Part shown: in pieces, positions 6,723-15,700 of the stretch
Layout: the number at the start of each line of letters is the position of its first letter
Position numbering within the stretch: the stretch's first letter is position 1
Source: a virus
IMG/VR virus record: IMGVR_UViG_3300049846_000073
Location: 1 to 26,098 of that record
Length of the DNA stretch: 26,098 nt
Direction: 5' to 3' (one strand)
Made by a program: the position numbers and the translations under genes
Notes under the pieces: model-generated
What the model saw: only the letters and a program-made list of their open reading frames with translations
What the model was told of the DNA's origin: nothing
The model's database searches: none

Positions 6723-9152
6723 TTAGTTTACTTTGATGAAGTAGTTTACGGCGTAGGACTTTGGCTTAGTTTCAGTGTCACCGCCCCCTGCGATTTGAAC
6801 GGTGTGGGAGTGGTTGCCCTCGCTACTTGTGTATGGGTTCTGGGGGCTCCAATCATCCCAGTTGGCGACACGTTTGTTGACACCCATGTTCTTGGTCCCG
6901 TGCCAAGCTGCATCGCCGCCCCACGAAGCCGCGCCGTTGGTGTGTACGTGAGCGCCTTCATAGTTGGTAGCGCCTGTGAATGCAGTATTTGGTCTCTTGG
7001 TTGAATCTTCCGAAAAGGCGTTCAACGCACCACCATCCCAGCCAGACAGGCTCTGCCCAGCCATCCGCAAGAACGCACCCCGCAGGTCAGGCAGTGTCGT
7101 GGCACCCGTCAGCGTTGCGTAGGCAGTACCTACACAGTCACCACCAGCCGCAAGACGCCACTTGGCACCATCGGCACCCATTGCAGTCTGGAACTGCTGA
7201 GGGGTCAGCACCGACTGAATGATTGTTCCAACAGGAGTAGTGGAAACAGCCGCTGCTGTTGTGGCTGCTGCCACCTTCACCCAAGCCGTTCCGTTCCAGT
7301 GCCAGGTCTCGGCAACGTCTTCAACAAGGTGGGTTTCTTTGGTGCGTGGGTCAGTGAACTGCCAAGCAGCGCCATCCCAGCGAGCCAGCTTCCCTGCCTT
7401 TCCAGTCCATAGCCCTGTCGGGGCTGTGCCTGTGATGTAGAGATCGTTGAGGGTCGGGACTGCAGGAGGGTCATTGGCAATCGCCATGACCGACTCCTCG
7501 TGTTCCAGCGTGGTGGTGAGGGTGGTGAGCTTGGTATCAACTTCAGCCTTGCTGTAGGCCGTAGTGGCGTTGTAGTAATCAGGTGTCCAGTTTTCCCAGT
7601 GATCAGTGTTAAACCGCAGCAGCTGGTTTGTGGCTGGGGTGGTGATAGTTACATCGTTCAGATCATTCAGACCATTGGGCACCAGATCTTTTGGTGATGC
7701 ACCACCGATGACATTCCCAACATTGCGATCAGGAGGAGAGGCAGGGTTAGTGCCTGCAGCGGCGGTAAAGACCGTCACATCTCCAGTAGACAGGTCGATG
7801 TACTGGTCACCTGCAATAGGAGCCCAGGTCTTGGGATCAGGCTGCGTATCAGCAGGCATCCCGTAGTTATCAGCCTTGCTAGCAACCTTGCTGGCATCCC
7901 AGGCGCCAGTACCCAGGTAGATGATCGGGCTGGTAAGCGTCTTGGGTTCCCAGACACCAGTGGTGTCATTCCAGACAGGCACCTGCCCTTCTGTCGCCTT
8001 GGCTAGTTCGGCGCAATCAGCAAGGTCTTCAAGGTTCAGGTTGGTAACGTAGTTCTTGACCGCCTCAACCGATGGAACAGCGGAGTCGTCGTTGGTGGCA
8101 GCGTTGATGTCACTGACGAACTCCTCGATCACCTGACCGGGGTGGCCGTCAAAGGTGATGCCAGCCACGTCGTCGAGCGTGGTGCTGGCTACCCACTGAT
8201 CATTGACCGGATCCCAGCAGAGGAACCTGCTCTCGCCGTAGCTACCAGCTGGCAGGGTCTCAACGTTGTTCAGGTCTTCCAGCCGCATGTGGGGCAGAGG
8301 AGTGATATCAACCCACTTGTTGCCAGGAGAACCATCACCTGGAGGAGCATCACCACCAACAACGTTTGTCGTGCTGCGGAAGAATGCTTGTTGATAGGAG
8401 ACAACAGAACCTGCTTCCCAGCTGGTATCCGACCAAGGAAGGAAGGAACCAAGGCTTACCCAACGCTGTTTAGACAGCAGGTCACCAGCAACGTGGACGT
8501 ATTGAGTTCCATCCGACTGGAGCCAGTCTCCTGGGTTAAGTACAGCTCCGGTTAGCGCAGGTGCCAGGGGAGTATCTGTGGACTTGACGATATAACCAGA
8601 AGCCCCTGCCCACGTCCAGTAGTAACCACGGTTACCAGCAGCAGGTGCAGGGAGAGTTGAGATCCCAGCTTCAACAAGGGTTGAGCGGAAGAGCGATCCA
8701 GCAGCAATCCACTGCTTAATTGCATCCTCATTCAGAACATCGACCCAAGCCGTACCATCCCAGACCTTGATCTCCTTGTGCAGGTTCTCCAGAGTCGTCT
8801 GCAGCATCCCCGATTTAAGGGTCTGCGTGGGGTTAGTAGGATCAGGAGGATTAGGGGTGTCAGGGGCTGCCTGAGTGCCCTTAGAGAAGGTCCCACCGGA
8901 GCCACCGCTAGCAGTGGGAGCCTTGGCTACCCATTTGTTCTGAAGACGATCCCAGGTAATCACCTGTCCATCAGCAGTTGGTTTAACTTGGATGGGAGGG
9001 TTACCAGTAATAGTTGTAGGAGCGGGAAGGTCCCGACGGACCTCCCACTCATTCTTATTTGCTTTATATGTGGCGGTCAGAATTGACCCATCAGCTTGGG
9101 CTTCCGTATGGACCTGACCGTCAGTTGGGTTTAACGGAAAATTAAATGCCAT
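6723..9152 (-). CDS. Large tail-fibre protein with gp12-like tip
   Basis: This 809-aa protein probably binds the host surface. The N-terminus MAFNFPLNPTDGQ resembles that of the 467-aa fibre (MALNFPNTPTNGQ), suggesting a shared attachment motif. Residues 60-625 hold repeated short modules with a hydrophobic residue, WDG/WN and a second Trp (for example near 67, 131, 313, 394, 591 and 619), several preceded by L-x-D-L-x-D/N-V. The C-terminus has PDLRGAFLRMAG (688-699), HVH (735-737), HSH (781-783) and TKPKSYAVNYFIKV (795-808), as in phage collar/short-tail-fibre domains, where HxH motifs in T4 gp12 coordinate metal at the tip. By eye it is GC-richer than the core virion genes, consistent with exchange of host-range genes. 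Confidence 0.85.
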   Translation of the reverse strand: MAFNFPLNPTDGQVHTEAQADGSILTATYKANKNEWEVRRDLPAPTTITGNPPIQVKPTADGQVITWDRLQNKWVAKAPTASGGSGGTFSKGTQAAPDTPNPPDPTNPTQTLKSGMLQTTLENLHKEIKVWDGTAWVDVLNEDAIKQWIAAGSLFRSTLVEAGISTLPAPAAGNRGYYWTWAGASGYIVKSTDTPLAPALTGAVLNPGDWLQSDGTQYVHVAGDLLSKQRWVSLGSFLPWSDTSWEAGSVVSYQQAFFRSTTNVVGGDAPPGDGSPGNKWVDITPLPHMRLEDLNNVETLPAGSYGESRFLCWDPVNDQWVASTTLDDVAGITFDGHPGQVIEEFVSDINAATNDDSAVPSVEAVKNYVTNLNLEDLADCAELAKATEGQVPVWNDTTGVWEPKTLTSPIIYLGTGAWDASKVASKADNYGMPADTQPDPKTWAPIAGDQYIDLSTGDVTVFTAAAGTNPASPPDRNVGNVIGGASPKDLVPNGLNDLNDVTITTPATNQLLRFNTDHWENWTPDYYNATTAYSKAEVDTKLTTLTTTLEHEESVMAIANDPPAVPTLNDLYITGTAPTGLWTGKAGKLARWDGAAWQFTDPRTKETHLVEDVAETWHWNGTAWVKVAAATTAAAVSTTPVGTIIQSVLTPQQFQTAMGADGAKWRLAAGGDCVGTAYATLTGATTLPDLRGAFLRMAGQSLSGWDGGALNAFSEDSTKRPNTAFTGATNYEGAHVHTNGAASWGGDAAWHGTKNMGVNKRVANWDDWSPQNPYTSSEGNHSHTVQIAGGGDTETKPKSYAVNYFIKVN

Positions 9153-9309
9153 TAGTATCTGATGGGGTATAAGGCGCAGCCGTCTCGCCGCTGGCTAGGA
9201 ACTCCGCGTAATCCGCGTTGTCTGCATCAGCCGGAATACAAGCCCCGTCACTGCGAAGCAACACAACTTTGGAAGAATCAGACCATTGGTAAGAGAAAGA
9301 AGTCATCAT
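9142..9309 (-). CDS. 55-aa fibre-associated small protein
   Basis: A short gene fills the gap between two fibre genes. It starts at an ATG overlapping the 467-aa fibre stop (ATGA at 9309; a second ATG at 9306) and ends at a TAA 11 bases inside the 809-aa gene. The product begins MMTSFSYQWSDSSKVVLLRSDG and continues ACIPADADNADYAEFLASG. The pattern LLRSDGAxIPADxxNxDYxxFLASG resembles small proteins next to phage tail fibres and parts of tail-fibre assembly proteins. A role as fibre chaperone or small fibre subunit is plausible but unproven. The fit to neighbouring starts and stops supports translation. Confidence 0.75.
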   Translation of the reverse strand: MMTSFSYQWSDSSKVVLLRSDGACIPADADNADYAEFLASGETAAPYTPSDTNGI

Positions 9310-10709
9310 TTAATCTCCGCGTCAAGGATAAGGTCGCAAAGCTCGGCTACTGTTTTGCCGATGTAACACATATCTGGGGTTAAGACGCCGGAGGTTGTGA
9401 AACCAGCGTCACCGCTTGGGGCATTTCTTATAGACGCAGTTGGCGCTGCTCGCATCTTTGTGTTGTAGACAAAAGGCACGGCGGCTGTCGGGACAAATAC
9501 CGAGTAGACCCCGCAAAAACGACGGCACATGGCAAGCACGAGAGCAGTTGGGCGGTGTTCAAAAGGCGTCGCCACTGGCCCCTCCTCCATCTGAGCGCCT
9601 GTAAGCGTGATCGTCGCGCCGCTGTTGTTGCTAATCGTGAACTGCAAATAAGCTGCAGCGGAATCAGCGGTGAACGTGTGCGTATAGGTATAGCGGGTGG
9701 ATCCGTTAGACGCTACACCAGTAGCCACTCCAGCCGCGCCACCGGGAATGTGCTGAGTGCCGGCACTGTCAACAAGAGAGAAAGTCGGCACTCCTGTTGA
9801 CCAGACGCTTAGTGTCCAGGTGCTACCAGAAGCAAATCTCTGAGCGAACTCAATGCGTTGCCCAAGTGTGTTGTTATTGGCCAGATTGATTCCGGCGACA
9901 AGCCCCTTTGGGACGCCTGTGTTTGCTATTTCACCTGTCGTTGATGTGCCACCAACCAAGCCCCAGCGATCTGCAGAGCCATAGGCAATGGCTGCACCAC
10001 CGCGGCTGAACGCAGCTGTTCCTCGCTGCCAAAAAATAAACTCTCCATTGATTAGGACGTTGCGGAAACCCAGCGCACCATTGGTCGGTAGCAGCTGACC
10101 CTTGATCGTGTCACCAGCCGTTGCTGGTGTTAGCACCGTGCCGGTGCGTTTCCAGACGTTGCTGCCGCTAGTCGCATTGTAGACAAAAGCCGTTGTCGCT
10201 AGCTGCGTCGTATTGGTACCTGCTGCAGCGGTAGGAGCAGTTGGAGTACCCGTCAGCGCAGGGCTTGCCAGCGGCGCCTTTTTATTCAGCTCAACCTTCA
10301 ACCCAGCAGGATGCACCGCCCTGGTGTTATCCGTGCCAGTGGTGGTCTCTGCTGCTGTTGCTAGCTCAACAATGCCAGCCAACGTCTCCGAAGCAGGAGC
10401 AGAAGAGCCAGACAGTTGCTGCCAGTTAGAGCCATCAAAGATGATCTGGGAGCCTTGTGGGATGTTACCCGTCAGACCAGTGAAACCGGCATTAGCAGTA
10501 CCACCAGTAGTGACGCTATAAGTCCAACCAGAGGCTGCTCCAGTCGGAGGAGCTGCGGTGATGTCAAGACCACCTTTATAAACCATGCCACCAGTAAGGG
10601 TACTGCCTGCAGTCCAGCTATTTGTAGCTGTTTCATAGACCCACGGAGTACCGTTAGGGTCGGTATATTTCTGCCCATTAGTGGGCGTATTTGGAAAATT
10701 AAGAGCCAT
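9306..10709 (-). CDS. Tail-fibre protein with predicted sugar-binding region
   Basis: This is a 467-aa fibre protein. The N-terminus (1-35) is the MALNFPNTPTNGQ type. Residues 105-180 contain fibre repeats typical of long side tail fibres: LAGIVELATAAETTTGTDNTRAVHPAGLK and ALTGTPTAPTAAAGTNTTQLATTAFV. Residues 215-400 (FRNVLINGEFIFWQRG, ADRWG, LGQRIEFAQRF, TLSVWSTG, LTGAQMEEGPVATPFEHRP) form a β-rich pattern found in many cyanophage and marine phage tail proteins and resembling carbohydrate-binding jelly rolls. The C-terminus (400-467) is less familiar and may hold the variable tip. The ATG at 10709 overlaps the preceding stop as TAATG and has GTAGG upstream; a TTG at 10721 is the alternative. 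Host-range role inferred. Confidence 0.85.
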   Translation of the reverse strand: MALNFPNTPTNGQKYTDPNGTPWVYETATNSWTAGSTLTGGMVYKGGLDITAAPPTGAASGWTYSVTTGGTANAGFTGLTGNIPQGSQIIFDGSNWQQLSGSSAPASETLAGIVELATAAETTTGTDNTRAVHPAGLKVELNKKAPLASPALTGTPTAPTAAAGTNTTQLATTAFVYNATSGSNVWKRTGTVLTPATAGDTIKGQLLPTNGALGFRNVLINGEFIFWQRGTAAFSRGGAAIAYGSADRWGLVGGTSTTGEIANTGVPKGLVAGINLANNNTLGQRIEFAQRFASGSTWTLSVWSTGVPTFSLVDSAGTQHIPGGAAGVATGVASNGSTRYTYTHTFTADSAAAYLQFTISNNSGATITLTGAQMEEGPVATPFEHRPTALVLAMCRRFCGVYSVFVPTAAVPFVYNTKMRAAPTASIRNAPSGDAGFTTSGVLTPDMCYIGKTVAELCDLILDAEIK

Positions 10710-10903
10710 TAACCTACCCAATGCGTGCTGTTATAAACATAAGTAACACCATTGCCGGTGTTATGCCAAAGTGATCCTTTCTGAGGTGAAGCCGGTGGGG
10801 TGGCACCAACCGACACCACTTGGTTCAGATCACTAAACTCAGCCTTGAACGTGGCGGCACCACGACCTACGGCTAGGAGATCAGTACCAAGTAATGATTT
10901 CAT
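10709..10903 (-). CDS. Small fibre-like protein, 64 aa
   Basis: The N-terminal half (MKSLLGTDLLAVGRGAATFKAEFSDLN) resembles the start of the next upstream fibre protein (MALQNNDLFVVNRAGTSYKLDYQSL), so the two probably share an attachment motif. The C-terminal half, PPASPQKGSLWHNTGNGVTYVYNSTHWVG, resembles the G-x-LW-x-N...YVY...W-V module of the gp17-like protein (residues about 258-285). It may be a small fibre or connector subunit, or the remnant N-terminus of a former longer fibre. It begins 2 bases after the previous stop and overlaps the following start by one base. Confidence 0.75.
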   Translation of the reverse strand: MKSLLGTDLLAVGRGAATFKAEFSDLNQVVSVGATPPASPQKGSLWHNTGNGVTYVYNSTHWVG

Positions 10904-10905
10904 GA

Positions 10906-11607
10906 TCAGGGAAGGGCAGTGAGGGTGGTCAGATTGAGAGGCATATAGGTAGCTTTACCAGCAGCAGGCGTAACGGACTTATTGGTGATAGTGCCAGCTT
11001 GTGTTTCAGCGGTGCTTGCATAGACAGCAGCTGCTGCAGCAAGCTGTGCAGCATCAACTACACGACCAGCGGTACCAGCAGTAATGGCACCAGCATCAGC
11101 CAGTTGAACAACACCAGCAGCAGTAGTAGAGGCAGCAGAGACGCCAATCAGAGGCTGTGCAGCAGTACCAGCTTTTGTGATAGGTGCGGTTACATCAACA
11201 CCAGTGACACCACCTGCGCCACCAGCAGAACCGACGTGATCCCAGGCAGTACCGGCATAAACCAGCATGTCGCCTTTGTTAACATCAGTGTTCTGGAGGG
11301 TACCCCAGGAAGCATCAGTCAGTTTGCCAGCAGAGCTGAGCAGGTACACAGCACCAGAGGTAACACCAGTAGGTGCAGGTGCTGAGTTAGCAATAACACC
11401 TTTATAGACCAGAGCACCAGGCAGGTTGGCGCTAAGAACACCTGTGCCATCAATGCTAAGGTTGGTGCCAACTTTGATACCACCAAGGACAGTGCCAGAA
11501 GCAGTAGGCAGGGTATAGGCAAGAGCAGCAGCGAGGGACTGATAATCAAGCTTGTAGCTAGTACCAGCACGGTTGACCACAAACAGGTCGTTATTCTGAA
11601 GAGCCAT
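10906..11607 (-). CDS. Tail-fibre protein, 233 aa
   Basis: The N-terminus (1-25) has the NDLFVVNRAGTSYKLDY motif common at the start of cyanophage fibre-like proteins. Residues 31-65 (LPTASGTVLGGIKVGTNLSIDGTGVLSA) and 157-195 (ASTTAAGVVQLADAGAITAGTAGRVVDAAQLAAA) are recognisable phage fibre repeats. The C-terminus ends NLTTLTALP, resembling the PLTTLP end of the preceding gp17-like protein. The sequence is Ala/Gly/Thr/Val-rich and probably forms a trimeric shaft. It starts 2 bases after the gp17-like stop. It probably extends or attaches to the gp17-like adaptor; the exact partner is unknown. Confidence 0.85.
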   Translation of the reverse strand: MALQNNDLFVVNRAGTSYKLDYQSLAAALAYTLPTASGTVLGGIKVGTNLSIDGTGVLSANLPGALVYKGVIANSAPAPTGVTSGAVYLLSSAGKLTDASWGTLQNTDVNKGDMLVYAGTAWDHVGSAGGAGGVTGVDVTAPITKAGTAAQPLIGVSAASTTAAGVVQLADAGAITAGTAGRVVDAAQLAAAAAVYASTAETQAGTITNKSVTPAAGKATYMPLNLTTLTALP

Positions 11608-11609
11608 GA

Positions 11610-12710
11610 TTACGGAAGAGTAGTAAGAGGAATCGGATCGAATGTAAGATCAACGTTTGTGCCAACAGTTGTGGCAGTGATTGGAGCGTGTCCAGTTACG
11701 GTGGGAGCAGGACCAGGAGGGCCAACAGGACCAGGAATTGTTGAAGGAGCGCCTGGAGGTCCAGGAATACCTTGCAAACCTTGGTCACCTTTTTGTCCAG
11801 CAGGACCAGTAGCACCAGTAGCACCAGCAGGACCCTGAGCGCCTACCTTGCTAATAGAGACCCACTGAATGGAATCACCGTCGTCGTAATAGACAAAGCA
11901 GAAACCAGTCAGGGAGTTAAACCAAAGGTCACCATTAAGGATTGGAGTACCATCATTTCTCGTTGTCGGAGGAGTCTCCGAAACAATGGCCTGATAGGAA
12001 TCACCTTTAGGACCAGTATTAGCCAGGGTTACCCAGGCATTAGCTGCATCATCCCACACCCTCAATACAAGATCTTGGGTATCAAACCAAGTCTTACCCC
12101 GCTGCTCTGAATTAGGCAGAGGAATAGGTGCAGGAGTAGTGTCTTGGAAGTAGGGATCTAGTCGCTGGCTGATAGCATCAGTAGTGGCGATGTATTGATC
12201 GTTTTGGAATGGTTTCCATGCACCGCTTAGTTGATCCTTGCGGAAGATAACATCACCATATGCTGCAGTGTCAGCAACACTGTACTTATTCCAATAGCCA
12301 GTCTTTAAGAGGTTCTGAAGATCCCCATAGACCTCACACTTAGCCTCTTGGATAGCAAGCCGTAGTTGATCGAAATCATCATTCAGATCCTCAGCACGGA
12401 TTGCAGAGCCCGGATAGAACTCGGCAATCATCTTACTAAGATCTGTCGTTCTTGCGATCTTAACGTTAAAGACCTGTTGCTTCCCCGGATCAGGTACCGG
12501 AGGAGCAGGAGGTGCGTCTTTAAATTGAATTGTCGTAGGATTAGCAAAGGACCATTTGTCCCGTGCTACCTCTAAATATGTTTTTGTAGGGTCATCCCAA
12601 AGCAATACATGGACATGCTCACGAAGCATGTATGTAAAGGGGAAGGTAAATAATTTAGTTGTACCGTCACCTTTGTAAGTGATCTGTACGTTATCGCAGA
12701 TCGTAGCCAT
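11610..12710 (-). CDS. Tail-fibre adaptor (T7 gp17 N-terminal domain) with collagen repeats
   Basis: Residues 1-130 match the tail-attachment domain of T7 gp17: ITYKGDGTTKLFTFPFTYM, DKWSFANPTTIQFKDAPP, FNVKIARTTDL, and FYPGSAIRAEDLNDDFDQLRLAIQEA. This domain anchors fibres to the tail. Residues 250-290 hold a GDLWFN...YYDDGDSIQWVS module. Residues 290-322 form 11 consecutive G-x-y collagen-like triplets, with three more at 327-335. The 366-aa length is shorter than T7 gp17 (553 aa), and no receptor-binding tip is visible, so distal parts are likely supplied by downstream fibre genes. The ATG overlaps the gp16-like stop as TAATG. Confidence 0.93.
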   Translation of the reverse strand: MATICDNVQITYKGDGTTKLFTFPFTYMLREHVHVLLWDDPTKTYLEVARDKWSFANPTTIQFKDAPPAPPVPDPGKQQVFNVKIARTTDLSKMIAEFYPGSAIRAEDLNDDFDQLRLAIQEAKCEVYGDLQNLLKTGYWNKYSVADTAAYGDVIFRKDQLSGAWKPFQNDQYIATTDAISQRLDPYFQDTTPAPIPLPNSEQRGKTWFDTQDLVLRVWDDAANAWVTLANTGPKGDSYQAIVSETPPTTRNDGTPILNGDLWFNSLTGFCFVYYDDGDSIQWVSISKVGAQGPAGATGATGPAGQKGDQGLQGIPGPPGAPSTIPGPVGPPGPAPTVTGHAPITATTVGTNVDLTFDPIPLTTLP

Positions 12711-15700
12711 TATTTGTTCTGCATGTTAATTGCGGAGTAGTCCCTTGAGCCTTGAGCCCTACGATTCTTAGCAGCAGCAAGTTCTGCCTGTCTAATCTCT
12801 GGTATCTCAGAAGCTAGTTGTCGTTTAGCGTGATTAACGGTTTGGGTGATTAACCGCTTAATGCGAATATGGGTGTAGGTGTCAGCAAGATCAGCTTGTT
12901 CAGAGGTAATCCCTCTGTCACGCATAGCTTTAATGTTCTTGATATCATCCAGTACACGTTTGTCCTTCATCAGTAGTTCAAGACCTGTACGTAAGTGACC
13001 AGCTTCACCCATGATTTGAGCAAGTCTGGCGCGTTGTTCTGCGTTGTAGGCAACACCTTTAAGTGAAGTTTTAAAGGCAGGCTGTACAGGAAACTCAGAG
13101 TCAATAAGGAACTGCTTAACAGGAGAAGGATCAGAGTTAATCTTGAACGGTAGTGTATTGTTCAGAGCATTAGTGAACGGGTCATTATACCCAACCTTGG
13201 AGCCATCAATCGGATCAATCGCATAAGGGAGAGATTTACCAATACCAACAGCATCAAGGATGTTCCACTTGTTCCTCATCATTGAACCCAGATCACTGTC
13301 TACTTCCCTCAGACCAGGCATCATCATCCTGGACATTTGATTGAAGAGACCGACACTCATGGTGTTAGAAGCCCAACGATTGATAGCATCACCATTACCA
13401 CTAGCCATCTCAGCAATAGGTTGTAGACCTTGGAGGAATGACTTATTGGTAAGGTTCATCGATACTGCAAAGCCAAGCTTATTGAGGAGCTGTTCAGACT
13501 TTGTGGTACCCAGTGTATTAATGTTCTCCAGAACGTCCGCTGTAAGCGCCAGGAAGGTGGCTATAGGCTCAACGCCGTCATAGCTTACCCATTGACCTGT
13601 AGGGGTCCTCCAGGACCTCAGAGGACGCTCTCCGAAGTTCTGTTGGAACTTGTTGGTTTGTTTGTTGTAGCTACCGTTACCTGTGAGGTTACCTGAGGCA
13701 TACATCCAACCACCCATGGTGACCAGTGCAGTACCCATAGCTACACGACCTTCTACTTCAGCACGATAAGTTTTCCAAGCCTGATCAAGTGGTTGCTTAG
13801 TAACATCAATACCCTTAGTAGCAAGGTATTGAGCAACAGCATCAGCATTCTGAGCCCAAGACTTTTCGTCACCAGTCATGCCAGACAACTGCCTTACCTT
13901 TTGAAGGTCACCAATGAAGTAAGACAAAGGTGAATGCTTATGTACAAAGTCCAATACGTTAACCGAAGTACGTGGGAACAGTACAACAGTCTTCAAGATA
14001 GGGGCTTTACTCAGTAGCTTATTAAGGCTCTCAGCGTACTCATTATCCAGGCTCATTGAGATCTCTTGAGAGGCATACTTAGCAGCACTGTCAGTCAGAA
14101 CATCATTATCATCAAACATTGTCCTGTAGATCTTCTGTGCTGCTTCCTGAAGTTGATCAGCATTAGGTGCTTTACCTGTTGCCTTGAGGATCTCATCGTA
14201 GGCTCTACCCCTTGCTTCAGACATAGCCAGTGTTGCCTTAACAAAACCATCACCAGCTTCCATTATGTTCATGGAGTAACGAACCCATGGATGGTTGTTG
14301 ATCTTCTGCATGGTATCCACGAACTGCATCTTGAATGCAGGACCATGGTTACCTTTCAATGCCTCAGCATTGGCGTACTCCCTTGCCAGTTCAAGCATCT
14401 CATTGTTGAGAGTTTTGAAATCAGCTCGTTGAGTGATGGTTGGATCAGCAGCTACCTTACGGAACATCTGTTGCATGTACTGCCCAGATGCTTTCATTGT
14501 GGTATCCATATGGGTAGCGTATTGCATCCATCCACGATGAAGTGTCTGCCAGTCTTGACGAATAATGGCTCCTAAAGCAACGTTTGCAGGCTTCATAAGA
14601 AGCAGTGCAAAGTTGTTAGTAAGGGCTTTAACAGGAGTCAGAAGGGAGGACAGCTTAGCGTTGTAGAGAGCAGCCCACATCCCTTGTACAACTTGACTAG
14701 GGACCTCAGGTTTACCATCAATGAATGCCTTGTTAGTAATGCCAAGGACTTCTGCCATGTAGTTGTTCAGTTTATGGAGACTGTTTACATCACCATCAGA
14801 CAACTCATAAGCCCTCATCAATGGAGAGACATAAGCAGGGTGCTCTTTGTTCATAGTCTTGAGTTCAGTCCAGAACAGACGCTTCCGTTCGGCTTTCAGT
14901 TTCTGTGCAGCCTTGAACTCATCAAGAGTTTTCTTAGCAAACTTAGCAGCTTCATCAGGGCTTTGAGACTTCAGGGTTTCTTGCCAGATCTTTTCATTGT
15001 TCAACCGCCAACCGGCAATCGAACTAGACATATCTGTTTCATACCATAGCACCTGCATCTTATCCAGAATACGCTCTTGGATCTGAGCAACATCTACCTC
15101 CTCTCCAACAACTCGTGCAGCATTAGCAAGGTCAGAGGATTCACCAGCCAGAGCTACCTTCCAATAGGCAGATGCTCGATCGGCATCCATATTCAGGAAG
15201 AACTTAGAGAACTCACTAAGGGCTCTACCTGCTGCAGCTTGAGCTTCAGAGTCAAGAGGAGTAGCCCGTCCAGCACCCATGACTACCTTGATACTATCTC
15301 GATAACCATCAAGGATCTTGTACATATCCGTAGGACGAATCCTAGGATCAAGTAGTTGCATTGCTAGCTTGTCACCAGCAGACATAAGCTCCTTGCTGTC
15401 AGCCATCCTTCCATTAGGAAGAACAACTTCAAAGTTACCTGTCTCTTTGATACGATTGTCCAGTTCAGTAACAAGCTTCCTACTAGTGATCTGATCCAGA
15501 TCCATGCTCTTCAGGAAAGCATCAGTATGAAACTTTTGTGGACGACCATACAAGGTATCAATGTTCTCAGTGATCCTCCAGTTATCCACCAGCATCTGGG
15601 GGATAGCATCCGGCTTCACTGCATGAGGAATGGTCTCATAGGTATCAGAGATTTGACTATGAATGTTAGGCGAGTAGTAGTTGAGGTAGTCAATACCACC

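Noticed and set aside
9162-9383. 73-codon plus-strand frame between the fibre genes
   Set aside because: The minus-strand 55-aa gene fits neighbouring starts and stops and looks like a protein family, while this frame would be the only plus-strand gene in the window.
11744-11841. Tandem DNA repeat or CRISPR-like array in the gp17-like gene
   Set aside because: The short periodicity is codon-level repetition of collagen Gly-x-y triplets, not direct repeats with spacers. No CRISPR array was seen in the window.
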